Origin: Paenibacillus sp. PK3_47
Lineage (GTDB): Bacteria > Bacillota > Bacilli > Paenibacillales > Paenibacillaceae
Assembly (NCBI RefSeq): GCF_023520895.1
Contig: NZ_CP026029.1
Location: forward strand, 1,922,001-1,986,000
Direction of reading: 5' to 3'
Length of the DNA stretch: 64,000 nt
The position numbers and the translations under genes were made by a program. Below, piece by piece: positions 1 through 8,234 of this stretch. The notes under the pieces are model-generated. The model had not been told where the DNA came from, did no database searches, and saw only the letters and a program-made list of their open reading frames with translations. The first letter of the stretch is position 1. Each line of letters starts with the position of its first letter.

Positions 1-114
1 GGAATTACTGTGCTTCAGTTACTGCTGGCCATGTATGATCCGTTCTATCGTTCGAGCCTGAAACTCTCACTTTCTATCGGACAGGTCTTAGTGGTTCCCC
101 GTTCCCCGTTCCCC

Positions 115-139
115 CCACCCGCACAGCGGGTGGTTTTTG
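115..139 (+). terminator. Rho-independent terminator of an off-window gene
   Basis: An 8-bp GC-rich stem (CCACCCGC / GCGGGTGG) with a 3-nt loop is followed by TTTTTG. It would end a plus-strand transcript entering from the left edge. No convincing gene end was found in bases 1-110. Confidence 0.6.
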
Positions 140-177
140 TTTCGCACATTTCACGCACACAACTGGCTAAAGCCATA

Positions 178-207
178 ATAAAAGGGGGCCCCGGCCGGGA
201 CCCCCTG
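178..207 (-). terminator. Terminator of the TIR operon
   Basis: On the minus strand, GGGGG-CCCGG pairs with CCGGG-CCCCC around a tight loop and is followed by TTTTATT. It lies just downstream of the stop of the small gene at 214-453, which supports that gene being the last cistron of the operon. Confidence 0.65.
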
Positions 208-213
208 TATTAT

Positions 214-453
214 TCAGGCGAACGAAGGCTTGTTATTATCAACCTTCCCGCTGATCAGCTTCTTGTATTCAACATCTCCGCCTTCGGGTGAAGGTGCAAT
301 AAAAACATTATGCGGCGAGGCCGCAGGCTTCACGGGGCGGCTGCCTCCAGACGCGCTTCTGGGGCGGCCCGGACGGCCGGAGCTGCTTCCGTTCCCTCCT
401 GCAGAGCGGCGGACAGCACTTGAAAGACTGACGATCCCCTTCATATTCTTCAT
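214..453 (-). CDS. Small basic Gly/Ser/Arg-rich protein, unknown
   Basis: A 79-residue protein I do not recognise. The first half is rich in Gly, Ser, Arg and Pro and predicted disordered; the C-terminal third is more ordered and acidic/hydrophobic. No signal peptide or membrane segment is seen. It starts 4 bp after the stop of the TIR gene, with a GGGAGGGG ribosome binding site lying inside the end of that gene, and is followed directly by a terminator. This argues that it is a real, translationally coupled second cistron. A role as accessory or regulator of the TIR protein is inference from position only. Confidence 0.55.
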   Translation of the reverse strand: MKNMKGIVSLSSAVRRSAGGNGSSSGRPGRPRSASGGSRPVKPAASPHNVFIAPSPEGGDVEYKKLISGKVDNNKPSFA

Positions 454-457
454 GCTC

Positions 458-1459
458 TTAGTCCCCTCCCACTAAATGATTGGCGGTACGGAATAAATCG
501 CGGTTATGCGATACAACTGCCGTAAGATCCTCTGCAGACAGTCCGTCATTGCCGGAAAAATGAACCGACAGGACATGCTGCTCACCTAAAGGATAGCATA
601 GGATATAGACCTCCGCAACTTCCGTACGCTGGAAAAAGGTCCATTCCTTGTTTAAAAATGCATCCAGCACGCCGGGTCTATTTCCGGATTGCCCGTTAAC
701 AGAAAAGGGATAAAAATGCCCGCGCCCCACATTTCCTCCTACCTGTGCCAGACCTTCATTATTGCTGGCCCGCCACAATGCCGCGCCGCTTACCCGGAAG
801 CCTGCCGGCAGCAGGAAAGAATTACGGACGGCCTCGCTGAGCGCCTGATATTTCTCTGCAGGTTCAGGTCCGGCCACATTGCTATTATATTGCCAAAAGA
901 AGTGAAGGATGCTTTCTCTCCGCTTAATCTCCTGCTTCAGCTGCTCCAGTTCCTTATGCGGATCAGGATAGCTCCCCTGCTCATGAATGCGGTCGATGAT
1001 CTTCCCGCAGCTGACATCGACGGCAGCCACCGGATTATCATGTTCCCATTCATATTCCAGCGGTGTCAGTCCTGACAGATCGGACAGCAAGTGGTACTCC
1101 TCAATATTTTGTCCGGGGATTAAGTCACTCCGGGGTGACACCCGGTCCGGCAGCAGACAGAAGACACGGCTTCTCCGCAGCCTGGCCCAGAACAATCCCA
1201 TTTCAAACTGCGTATTGTCCCGGGTTACATAATAATATTTCCCTCTGATCCTGGCTACATCATCCGGAGAAAACACAAATACGGCAAAATCACTCTCATC
1301 GAGATGCCGCTCAAGCGCTTCCATCGTGTATTCATTGGCGCGGAACGCGTCGGCATACCAGGGATGGACCTGGGCCTCACGCTTCAGCTGCTCATGTATG
1401 GCCCGGGCATAACGAATGGATTCTCTGGAAGATCCGATAAACAATTTTGGTCTGGTCAC
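458..1459 (-). CDS. TIR-like nucleotide-binding protein with GAF-like C-terminal domain
   Basis: A 333-residue protein. Residues 1-150 match the CAP12/Pycsar-effector type of TIR domain (predicted nucleotide-binding TIR-like family): RPKLFIGSS at the start, FAVFVFSPDD in the middle, and RDNTQFEMGLF, in which Glu86 falls where the NADase catalytic Glu of this family lies. Residues 180-210 look like a charged linker helix. Residues 210-330 resemble a GAF-type sensor fold, a weaker call. In related bacterial systems such TIR domains destroy NAD+ on infection. The GTG start at 1459 is preferred: AAGGAG sits 7 nt upstream, and a TATAAT at 1491-1496 would put transcription start downstream of the longer ATG start. 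Coupled to the small gene at 214-453. Confidence 0.8.
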   Translation of the reverse strand: MTRPKLFIGSSRESIRYARAIHEQLKREAQVHPWYADAFRANEYTMEALERHLDESDFAVFVFSPDDVARIRGKYYYVTRDNTQFEMGLFWARLRRSRVFCLLPDRVSPRSDLIPGQNIEEYHLLSDLSGLTPLEYEWEHDNPVAAVDVSCGKIIDRIHEQGSYPDPHKELEQLKQEIKRRESILHFFWQYNSNVAGPEPAEKYQALSEAVRNSFLLPAGFRVSGAALWRASNNEGLAQVGGNVGRGHFYPFSVNGQSGNRPGVLDAFLNKEWTFFQRTEVAEVYILCYPLGEQHVLSVHFSGNDGLSAEDLTAVVSHNRDLFRTANHLVGGD

Positions 1460-1490
1460 GGCGGCACTCCTTATCTCCCGATATGGAACA

Positions 1491-1496
1491 ATTATA
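1491..1496 (-). promoter_or_regulatory. -10 box of the TIR operon
   Basis: TATAAT on the minus strand, with no good -35. It predicts a leader of about 25 nt ahead of the GTG start at 1459 and excludes an upstream ATG start at 1504. Confidence 0.45.
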
Positions 1497-1633
1497 CAGG
1501 TCATTGCCGCTTTGGAACAGAGGTTCTATCCTGAAACAAAATCATCCGAAATCATCTAAATTTTTAACCAAATCCTGTTCTCCTGCCGAAGAAAAGGGTA
1601 ATAGAATATATTATGGGGGAAACGAGGTCTGGT

Positions 1634-2776
1634 ATGAACAAAATAATACATATTGCAGTGCTGGCAGCCAGTATGTTGACATCCGGCGTAGTTTTTGCTG
1701 CAAAACCGGTGGACGCCGCCTCAGCATATTCTGCAAAAGTGTACGCGAGCTCACTGAATGTGCGCAGTGAACCGGCGGAAAGCGCCGCAATTGTCGGGTC
1801 CTTAAAAAACGGGGCGGTTGTCACTGTAACCGATGAGCAGCACGGCTGGATGAAGGTCAAAGCAGGCTCCGTATCCGGCTGGGTGGCCGGCTATTATCTG
1901 AAGAGGGTCAGCGGCACAGGCAGCGGTTCCGGCAGCAACTCAGGAGCAGGCACTGTGGTACAAGCATCAGCCCGGGTTAGTGCAAGCAGCAGCGGTACAG
2001 CAACTGTAACCGCCAATTCCCTGCGCATCAGGGGAGGACCGGGAACGGGTTACAACGTGATAGGGTCACTGAAAGCCGGAGATTCCGTAACAGTGTTAAG
2101 CCGCCAGAGCGACTGGGCACGGATCCGCACTGCGGGCGGAGAAACCGGCTGGGTCTCCGGCCAGTATATCACCGCGGGAGGCAGCAGAAGCAGCGGCAGC
2201 ATCCGGAATGTAAGCGCCAAACCTTCCGGCAGTATCCGCGGCAAGCTGATTGTCATTGATCCGGGGCATGGCGGCAGCGATCCCGGCATGGTCGGAACCA
2301 CTTATACGACCATGGAGAAGGACCTTACACTGCAGACGTCATTTTATGTACGCGATTACCTGACAGCCAAAGGAGCCCGTGTGGAAATGACCCGGACCCG
2401 CGGAAATCAGAAGCCGACCCTCGCCCGGAGAGTCCAGATTGGCCATTCCCTGTCTGCGGATGCTTTTGTCAGCGTCCATTACAATTCGTCACCGAAGAAG
2501 GTGTCCGGCACATTGACCTTCTTCTACTCCGAATCGGATGACTTGCGGCTGGCCCGGTCCATTGAGAACCGGCTCGGCCAGGGCATCGGTCTGCGCAGCA
2601 ACGGCTTGTCTTACGGCAATTATCATATCCTGCGGGAGAACAGGCTCCCTGCCGTACTGGTCGAGCTGGGCTTTCTCAGTAATCCTTCAGATGAATCCAT
2701 CGTCCGCACGTCCAGTTATCAGAAAAAAGCAGCCAAAGCAATCGCCGACGGGCTGGCCGATTACTTCGGAGGCTAA
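1634..2776 (+). CDS. Secreted N-acetylmuramoyl-L-alanine amidase with two SH3b domains
   Basis: A 380-residue cell-wall hydrolase. A signal peptide (residues 1 to about 29) precedes two bacterial SH3 domains (about 34-92 and 123-180, each with an LNVRSEP/LRIRGGPG-type start), which bind the wall. Ser/Gly linkers lead to an amidase_3 domain (204-380). Zinc ligands are visible as His212 in DPGHGG, Glu228 in MEKD and His282 in SVHYN; the catalytic Glu344 lies in VELGFL. It cleaves the bond between MurNAc and L-Ala of peptidoglycan. ATG 1634 is chosen over ATG 1613 because a GAGG lies 6 nt upstream and the signal peptide then begins normally. Transcribed divergently from the TIR operon. Confidence 0.92.
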   Translation: MNKIIHIAVLAASMLTSGVVFAAKPVDAASAYSAKVYASSLNVRSEPAESAAIVGSLKNGAVVTVTDEQHGWMKVKAGSVSGWVAGYYLKRVSGTGSGSGSNSGAGTVVQASARVSASSSGTATVTANSLRIRGGPGTGYNVIGSLKAGDSVTVLSRQSDWARIRTAGGETGWVSGQYITAGGSRSSGSIRNVSAKPSGSIRGKLIVIDPGHGGSDPGMVGTTYTTMEKDLTLQTSFYVRDYLTAKGARVEMTRTRGNQKPTLARRVQIGHSLSADAFVSVHYNSSPKKVSGTLTFFYSESDDLRLARSIENRLGQGIGLRSNGLSYGNYHILRENRLPAVLVELGFLSNPSDESIVRTSSYQKKAAKAIADGLADYFGG

Positions 2777-2780
2777 AGAG

Positions 2781-2828
2781 CAACAGACCCGGCTGCCCGC
2801 TTGTGCAGATTGCCGGCCGGTCTGTTTC
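2781..2828. terminator. Bidirectional hairpin between convergent genes
   Basis: AACAGACC pairs with GGTCTGTT, with an inner CGGC/GCCG pairing, between the amidase stop and the response-regulator stop. The T-tracts are short, so efficiency is uncertain. Confidence 0.45.
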
Positions 2829-2841
2829 GCCGCCACCTGCC

Positions 2842-4413
2842 TTACTGCCTGCGGTATTCCCGCGGCGTCTGGCCGGTGGCTTTTTTGAATACCCTGCTGA
2901 AATATTTCTCATCCTCATAGCCGACCAGCTCCGCGATCTGCGACAGGCGCAGATTCGTATGCTGCAGCAGCGCCTTGGCTTTGTCTACCCGGAGTCCGGT
3001 CAAATAATCGGACAGATTCTCCCCAGTGACCCCTTTGAACTTCCGTGACACATTCTCCCTGCTGATAAAAAAGCGTTCGGCAATATGCTGCAGGGTCATG
3101 TCACTGGCATAGTTCTGATTAAGATACTCCCTGATTTCCTGTACCAGCCTGGCGTCCGGCGTCTGAGGATTGCCCCGGGACAGCTGCAGCAGCAGCGCCT
3201 TAAGCTGATTGCCCCAGTCTTCCGCAGAGAACAGCCCTTCCCTGTCGTAACACAGCGTAAGCGCAGGCTCAGCCTCCGGTCTCCAGCGGGTAAGCACAAC
3301 AAGAATCTCCTCCTGCAGGCGCTGCATCCGGCTCTCCGTAAGTACAGACATTCCGGCAAGCCCTCCTGCCCATTCACCGGCAGCCTGTTCCATTTTGTCA
3401 TCATCGCCTGACAGCACAGCCAGCCGCAGCTTTTCAAGCAGCGGTTCTGCGGCAAATTCCTCCCCGGGTCCCTTCTCCGGTGCAAGCTCCTTATAGCGGT
3501 GGATTCTCTCCTCCTTCTGCAGGAGATTACGCCCGTTCAGCGCCTCACGGGCCTGCAGGAAAGCGGTCTGCAGCCCTTCCGGCAAAGGCTGCGCCAGGCT
3601 TAGGCCGATGTCCATCTGAATGCCGTAAGTGAGCAGCATGGATTCGTTAATACGGCGCAGGAGGTCCTCCGCTTCCTGGACTCCTTCCGCCCAGAACAGC
3701 ATCACGACTTCAGCTCCGGCCTGCCAGCTCCGGAAGGCAAAGCCTTGGCTTCCGGGGGAGAGCAGCTCGTTGCAGACATTCGCCAGCACAAAGGAAGCCA
3801 GTCCGGCATCGCCATGCAGCCGCTCCAGCAGGCGGCAGTGCGCACCCTGCAGGGAAATAACAGCAATGCGGCAGACTGACGCGTTCTCCGGCATCGCCAG
3901 TTCTCCGCATAAGGCCGGCTTTACTTCCAGGAACGCTCCTTGTCCGGAGAGTAGATCCGAGAGTACCTTGTCCCAGTAAAGCGGACGGAGCACGTTCAGC
4001 TGCATAGTCTGGCGGCGGACCAGCCTGCGCTCCTCCTCTTCTGCCAGCCACAATTCAAAGGCATGCTCGGCAGCTTCAATCAGCTGCCTGCTGTTCAGCG
4101 GCTTCAGCAGATAATCCGTGCCTCCGTATACAATCGCAGGCTTAACATATTTGAAATCCTGATAACCGCTGATCACGATGGTTTTCGTATTCGGATAATG
4201 GGCATGCAGCCACTCCAGCAGCTGTGCTCCGTCCATCAGCGGCATCCGCATATCCGTAAACACTACGGCCGGCTGCTGCTCCTGCATAATTGCGGTCGCT
4301 TCCTGTCCGTTGGTCGCCTCGTACACCTCAGAGATCTGATATTTGTCCCAGGGGACAAAATAGCGGATGGCTTCCCGCACAGGCTTTTCATCATCTACAA
4401 TCAGCACTTTCAT
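2842..4413 (-). CDS. YesN-like response regulator, AraC-type DNA-binding
   Basis: A 523-residue cytoplasmic regulator. It has an N-terminal receiver domain with the phospho-acceptor Asp54 in FTDMRMP, the acidic pair DDE at 7-9 and a Lys in LLKPL near 104. A long middle region of uncertain fold follows, then a C-terminal AraC/XylS double helix-turn-helix (about 420-523, with FISRENVSRKFK and GYEDEKYFSRVFKK). It is the partner of the kinase encoded 51 bp upstream and should control the divergent sugar ABC transporter. Start 4413 has GGAGGGG 8 nt upstream; a longer version from 4452 lacks such a site. Confidence 0.92.
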   Translation of the reverse strand: MKVLIVDDEKPVREAIRYFVPWDKYQISEVYEATNGQEATAIMQEQQPAVVFTDMRMPLMDGAQLLEWLHAHYPNTKTIVISGYQDFKYVKPAIVYGGTDYLLKPLNSRQLIEAAEHAFELWLAEEEERRLVRRQTMQLNVLRPLYWDKVLSDLLSGQGAFLEVKPALCGELAMPENASVCRIAVISLQGAHCRLLERLHGDAGLASFVLANVCNELLSPGSQGFAFRSWQAGAEVVMLFWAEGVQEAEDLLRRINESMLLTYGIQMDIGLSLAQPLPEGLQTAFLQAREALNGRNLLQKEERIHRYKELAPEKGPGEEFAAEPLLEKLRLAVLSGDDDKMEQAAGEWAGGLAGMSVLTESRMQRLQEEILVVLTRWRPEAEPALTLCYDREGLFSAEDWGNQLKALLLQLSRGNPQTPDARLVQEIREYLNQNYASDMTLQHIAERFFISRENVSRKFKGVTGENLSDYLTGLRVDKAKALLQHTNLRLSQIAELVGYEDEKYFSRVFKKATGQTPREYRRQ

Positions 4414-4464
4414 CGGCCATGCCCCTCCATCCGTGTTGTAATAGTTCTTCAAGCTATATGCTGC

Positions 4465-6285
4465 TTACTCTCCCGGAGACAGCGGAATCCGCAGTGTAAC
4501 CGTGAGTCCCGCCCCCTCTTCACTGCACAGCTGCAGCTGCGCTCCGCTGTTCATTTGCAGCTGCAGCCGGGCCAGTACATTGATCAGCCCGATTTCCTCC
4601 CGCCCCGTTCTGCCGCTGCTCTGCAGACCGGCCGTAACTTCCTCCAGCCGCTCAGGTGAAAGCCCTTTGCCGTTGTCCTGAACGGTGAGGTTAAGGCAGC
4701 CCTGCAGATCCAGGGCGCAGCTTATAGAGATGACTGCTTCATGAATCCCATCCGCAAAGCCGTGTTTGAAAATATTCTCGACAATCGGCTGCAAAATCAT
4801 CTTTGGTACGATAATCCCCAGCGCAGCCTCCTCTGCGTCAATATCCAGCCGCAGATTCTCCTCCCCGAACCGCTCGGTTTGCAGAATGACGTAATTCCGC
4901 ACATGCTCCAGCTCATCCCTGAGCGGCACGGCAGCCCGTTCCGTATTCATCGAATAACGCATCATACTGCCCAGCGAATAGATGAGCTCATAGATCTTCG
5001 GCGCGTTATACCGCAAGGACAGGCTGGCGATGGACTGCAGCGCATTGTACAGGAAATGCGGGTTAACCTGGGCCTGCAGCGCTTTTAACTGGTTCGTTTT
5101 GTTGGCCAGCTCCAGGCGGTATTCCTGGACAATCAGCTCATTGATCGTCCGGGTCATCCCGGTGATTTTGCGGGTCAGCAGGCCGAATTCATCCTCCCGT
5201 TCGGCATCGACATGGGCGTCAAGCTGGCCGATCTGCACCTTCTGGGTGAAGGATATCAGCTTCTTGATCGGTCTTGTGAATCCGATGGAAATCAGCACCG
5301 CCGTGATTCCGCCAAGAATCAGAAAGATTACGCCGATGACGGCATTGAACCGGGTAATGACCCGCGCATCGCCATACAGCTCTTCGTAGGGAATCAGCTT
5401 GATGATGCTGCCTTTGAACAGCGGCTCCTCTATCCGCTGGAACATCACAATTCCGTTGAATCCGTCCTTTTTCCAGGTGTAATGCCCGCTGTCCTGCCCT
5501 GCCGGAAGCCGGCTCCAGCCTGCCGTGACCGGCTTGCCGATCCACTCCGGATCTGAAGCGAATAACGCCTGGCCTTGTTCATTCAGCACATAGAGATGCT
5601 CCGTATCCGCATTGTATACAGATTTCATGATCCCCTCCAGCTCAGACAGGCGGAAATCAAACGACAAATCAGCCAGAACCTCACTGCTGGGCGCCCGGTA
5701 TACCGGAAAATGTGCGGTAAAAACCGGCACCGTGCCTGATTTAAGGTTGGGAAAACGGGATTTCACGCCATACTGATGATCCATATGCGTAACTTCGATA
5801 AACGGCCGGCCCGAGCCGTCAGGATTGACCGCCGGAACATAACTGTTATTGGTTTCACGGCGGAAAATTCCGCCGTGCAGCAGATTGGACTGCTGTGCAG
5901 CCCGGACATACAAATGAATCTGATAGGTATTCCGGTCGGACAGCAACAGGTTAAACAGCTGCGTCGATATGACCGCCCGGTTATCGGGCAGACTTGTGTC
6001 AGCAGGGATATTATCGGGACTTTTGGCGGTAAGCAGGGTGGTATAGAACGAGCCGGGCACATTAATTCCGCTGTACATCGACATGGCCCGCTGGTTCATG
6101 GTATCAAAGTAGCTGCCGAGATTAGACTCTCCGAGCGTCAGGAGCTTTGTGTTCTGCTTTTCGGACTGCTCGGTCACCGACTGCCTGGTGTAAAAATACG
6201 AGAAGGTAACGGATATTCCGGACGGAATCACCGAGGCCAAAAGCACAAGTGCCATAAGCCGGGTGCGGATGCTGTTTCTGAACAT
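4465..6285 (-). CDS. YesM-like membrane sensor histidine kinase
   Basis: A 606-residue kinase. TM1 (about 9-31) and TM2 (about 312-336) flank a 280-residue extracellular sensor region of the Cache type. HAMP (about 337-390) leads to a His_kinase domain with the phosphorylated His410 in QVNPHFLYN and a HATPase with ILQPIVENIFKHG and DNGKGLS. It lacks the classical HisKA dimerisation motif, as is usual for the YesM/LytS type. AGGAGG lies 6 nt before the ATG. It forms an operon with the downstream regulator and diverges from the ABC genes at 6404, so it probably senses an extracellular sugar; the ligand is unknown. Confidence 0.92.
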   Translation of the reverse strand: MFRNSIRTRLMALVLLASVIPSGISVTFSYFYTRQSVTEQSEKQNTKLLTLGESNLGSYFDTMNQRAMSMYSGINVPGSFYTTLLTAKSPDNIPADTSLPDNRAVISTQLFNLLLSDRNTYQIHLYVRAAQQSNLLHGGIFRRETNNSYVPAVNPDGSGRPFIEVTHMDHQYGVKSRFPNLKSGTVPVFTAHFPVYRAPSSEVLADLSFDFRLSELEGIMKSVYNADTEHLYVLNEQGQALFASDPEWIGKPVTAGWSRLPAGQDSGHYTWKKDGFNGIVMFQRIEEPLFKGSIIKLIPYEELYGDARVITRFNAVIGVIFLILGGITAVLISIGFTRPIKKLISFTQKVQIGQLDAHVDAEREDEFGLLTRKITGMTRTINELIVQEYRLELANKTNQLKALQAQVNPHFLYNALQSIASLSLRYNAPKIYELIYSLGSMMRYSMNTERAAVPLRDELEHVRNYVILQTERFGEENLRLDIDAEEAALGIIVPKMILQPIVENIFKHGFADGIHEAVISISCALDLQGCLNLTVQDNGKGLSPERLEEVTAGLQSSGRTGREEIGLINVLARLQLQMNSGAQLQLCSEEGAGLTVTLRIPLSPGE

Positions 6286-6334
6286 GCTGGGCCTCCTGCA
6301 ATATAATCCACTTTTATAATCATCAAATTGAGTG

Positions 6335-6361
6335 TTGGCAAAGGTAAGCTGTTCCTATAAT
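6335..6361 (+). promoter_or_regulatory. Probable promoter of the sugar ABC operon
   Basis: TTGGCA and TATAAT separated by a short 15-bp spacer, 43 bp before the first permease start. A suboptimal spacer fits a promoter that needs an AraC-type activator. Confidence 0.4.
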
Positions 6362-6403
6362 GAAGGGGTGAACCGCCAGAAAACTATACAAAGGAGACTC
6401 CAT

Positions 6404-7291
6404 ATGAGAAAAGCTCTACGCCTGCAAAATGGCTGGGGACAGCAAATTGTGTTCCTTGGGCCCTGCCTGCTCTTTTTCCTGACCATTGTGGTTACACCCT
6501 TTATTCTCGGCTTTTATTATTCTTCAACCGACTGGAACGGGCTGGATCTGGACAAAGCGGTCTGGACAGGCGCCGCCAACTGGAGACGGATTCTGAGTGA
6601 CGACAAGTTCTGGGATTCGCTGCTCTTTACGCTGCGCTTCACGGTTATCTCCGTCATTGCCGCCAATGTGCTGGCGCTTCTGCTCGCTTTTATGCTGATG
6701 ACCACACTGAAGACCAAGAAGCTGCTGCGCACTGTATTTTTTATGCCAAACGTCATTGGAGGTATTCTGCTGGGATACATCTGGCAGTTCATCTTCACCA
6801 AGGGCTTCGCGACGGTCGGCGAGCTTACCGGGATTTCCTTCTTCCAGCTGCCTTGGCTGGGTACGCCGGGTACCGGGTTCTGGGGCCTGGTTATCGTGTT
6901 CGTCTGGCAGACGGCCGGTTATATGATGGTTATTTATATCGCAGCACTGGCCGGCATTCCGAAGGATCTCGTTGAAGCCGCCCGGATTGACGGGGCACGC
7001 GCGCCGCAGCTGTTCAAAAGCGTCTATGTACCTTTAATCATGCCGGCCATCACGATCTGCCTGTTCCTGACGACCTCCAATGCCTTCAAAATGTTCGACC
7101 TTAACCTGTCGCTGACCAAAGGCGGCCCGGGCACGTCAACACAGTCGCTCGCTTACAACATTTATGCCGAAGCGCTGATCAACAACCGTTACGGATTAGG
7201 TACGGCCAAAGCCCTGCTCTTCTTCGCCGCGGTCTCACTGATTACAGTCACCCAGGTATGGATCACCAAACGAAAAGAGGTGTCCGCGTAA
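6404..7291 (+). CDS. Sugar ABC transporter permease (CUT1, MalF-like)
   Basis: A 295-residue integral membrane protein with six hydrophobic segments. The conserved cytoplasmic EAA loop EAARIDGARAPQLFKSVYVP lies near 210-230. It is one half of the translocation channel of a carbohydrate importer. ATG 6404 has AAGGAG 7 nt upstream; an in-frame ATG at 6332 has no such site. It is followed by the second permease with a one-base stop/start overlap. Controlled, by inference, by the divergent kinase/regulator pair. The substrate cannot be read from sequence: there is no glycoside hydrolase in this cluster and no ATPase gene, as is usual when a shared MsmX-type ATPase is used. Confidence 0.93.
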   Translation: MRKALRLQNGWGQQIVFLGPCLLFFLTIVVTPFILGFYYSSTDWNGLDLDKAVWTGAANWRRILSDDKFWDSLLFTLRFTVISVIAANVLALLLAFMLMTTLKTKKLLRTVFFMPNVIGGILLGYIWQFIFTKGFATVGELTGISFFQLPWLGTPGTGFWGLVIVFVWQTAGYMMVIYIAALAGIPKDLVEAARIDGARAPQLFKSVYVPLIMPAITICLFLTTSNAFKMFDLNLSLTKGGPGTSTQSLAYNIYAEALINNRYGLGTAKALLFFAAVSLITVTQVWITKRKEVSA

Positions 7292-8127
7292 TGAACAGCA
7301 GCAGATACCGCCCCCGCAACTTTATGCTGGAGATCATCGCCATTCTGCTGGCGCTCGTGTTCCTGTCACCGTTCTATCTGGTGCTAAGCAATTCCGTCAA
7401 GGGACTGAAAGAGATTCTGATTGATGCCGCCTCCTTCCCGCAGGTGTTTCAGTGGAGTAACTATTCGAAGGTGTGGGAAGCTATCGATTTTCCGCAGGCC
7501 TTCTGGAACTCGCTGCTGATTACGCTGCTGAGCGTCATTTTCATTGTCCTGTTCAGCTCCACGGCCGCCTACCAGATTGTCAGAAAGCCTTCGCGCTTCA
7601 ATGCTTTTGTATTTCTGCTGCTCGTCTCTGCGATGATCATCCCTTTCCAGTCGCTGATGCTGCAGCTGGTGCGGGTAACGAGTATTCTGGAGCTGCGCGG
7701 CGAGCTGTACGGGATCGTGGCCTGCTATCTCGGCTTTGGAATGCCGCTGTCGGTCTTCCTGTTCCACGGATTTATCAAAACCGTACCGTTTGAGCTGGAA
7801 GAGGCTGCCCGGGTGGACGGCTCCAATCCATACGGCGTCTTCTTCAAAATTGTTTTCCCGCTGCTGCTGCCGATCATCGTAACCGTGATCATTCTCAATA
7901 CACTCTGGATCTGGAATGACTATCTGCTGCCGGTGCTGGTCATCGGGGGCAACAAGGATCTGACTACGCTGCCTGTTGCTGTGACCAAGTTCTTCGGCCA
8001 GTACACCAAAAAGTGGGATCTTGCCCTGGCAGGCCTGGTGATGGCCATTACGCCGATCCTCCTGTTCTTTCTGCTGCTGCAGCGTTATATTGTCGAAGGG
8101 GTTACTACAGGCTCCATCAAGGGATAA
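7291..8127 (+). CDS. Sugar ABC transporter permease (CUT1, MalG-like)
   Basis: A 278-residue inner-membrane permease with six hydrophobic helices and the EAA loop EEAARVDGSNPYGVFFKIVF near 177-196. It pairs with the upstream permease to form the import channel. The start is fixed by the TAATG junction with the preceding gene (A of the ATG is the last base of its stop), implying translational coupling; an AGAGG lies upstream. A 107-bp gap follows before the solute-binding protein. Same substrate as its partner, which remains unknown. Confidence 0.93.
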   Translation: MNSSRYRPRNFMLEIIAILLALVFLSPFYLVLSNSVKGLKEILIDAASFPQVFQWSNYSKVWEAIDFPQAFWNSLLITLLSVIFIVLFSSTAAYQIVRKPSRFNAFVFLLLVSAMIIPFQSLMLQLVRVTSILELRGELYGIVACYLGFGMPLSVFLFHGFIKTVPFELEEAARVDGSNPYGVFFKIVFPLLLPIIVTVIILNTLWIWNDYLLPVLVIGGNKDLTTLPVAVTKFFGQYTKKWDLALAGLVMAITPILLFFLLLQRYIVEGVTTGSIKG

Positions 8128-8234
8128 AGCGTTTGCAACAATATCCACTTTTTCAGGCAAAATATTAAGTGTAAGTGTCCGCTCAGATGCATTAGTATCA
8201 AGTTGCAAAGAATACAGATCAGGGAGGTTATATT

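Noticed and set aside
10..291. 93-codon plus-strand frame at the left edge
   Set aside because: It runs through a terminator hairpin at 115-139 and has no credible ribosome binding site.
1460..1504. Longer start of the TIR protein at 1504
   Set aside because: The extra codons overlap the likely TATAAT promoter element, and AAGGAG is placed for the GTG at 1459.
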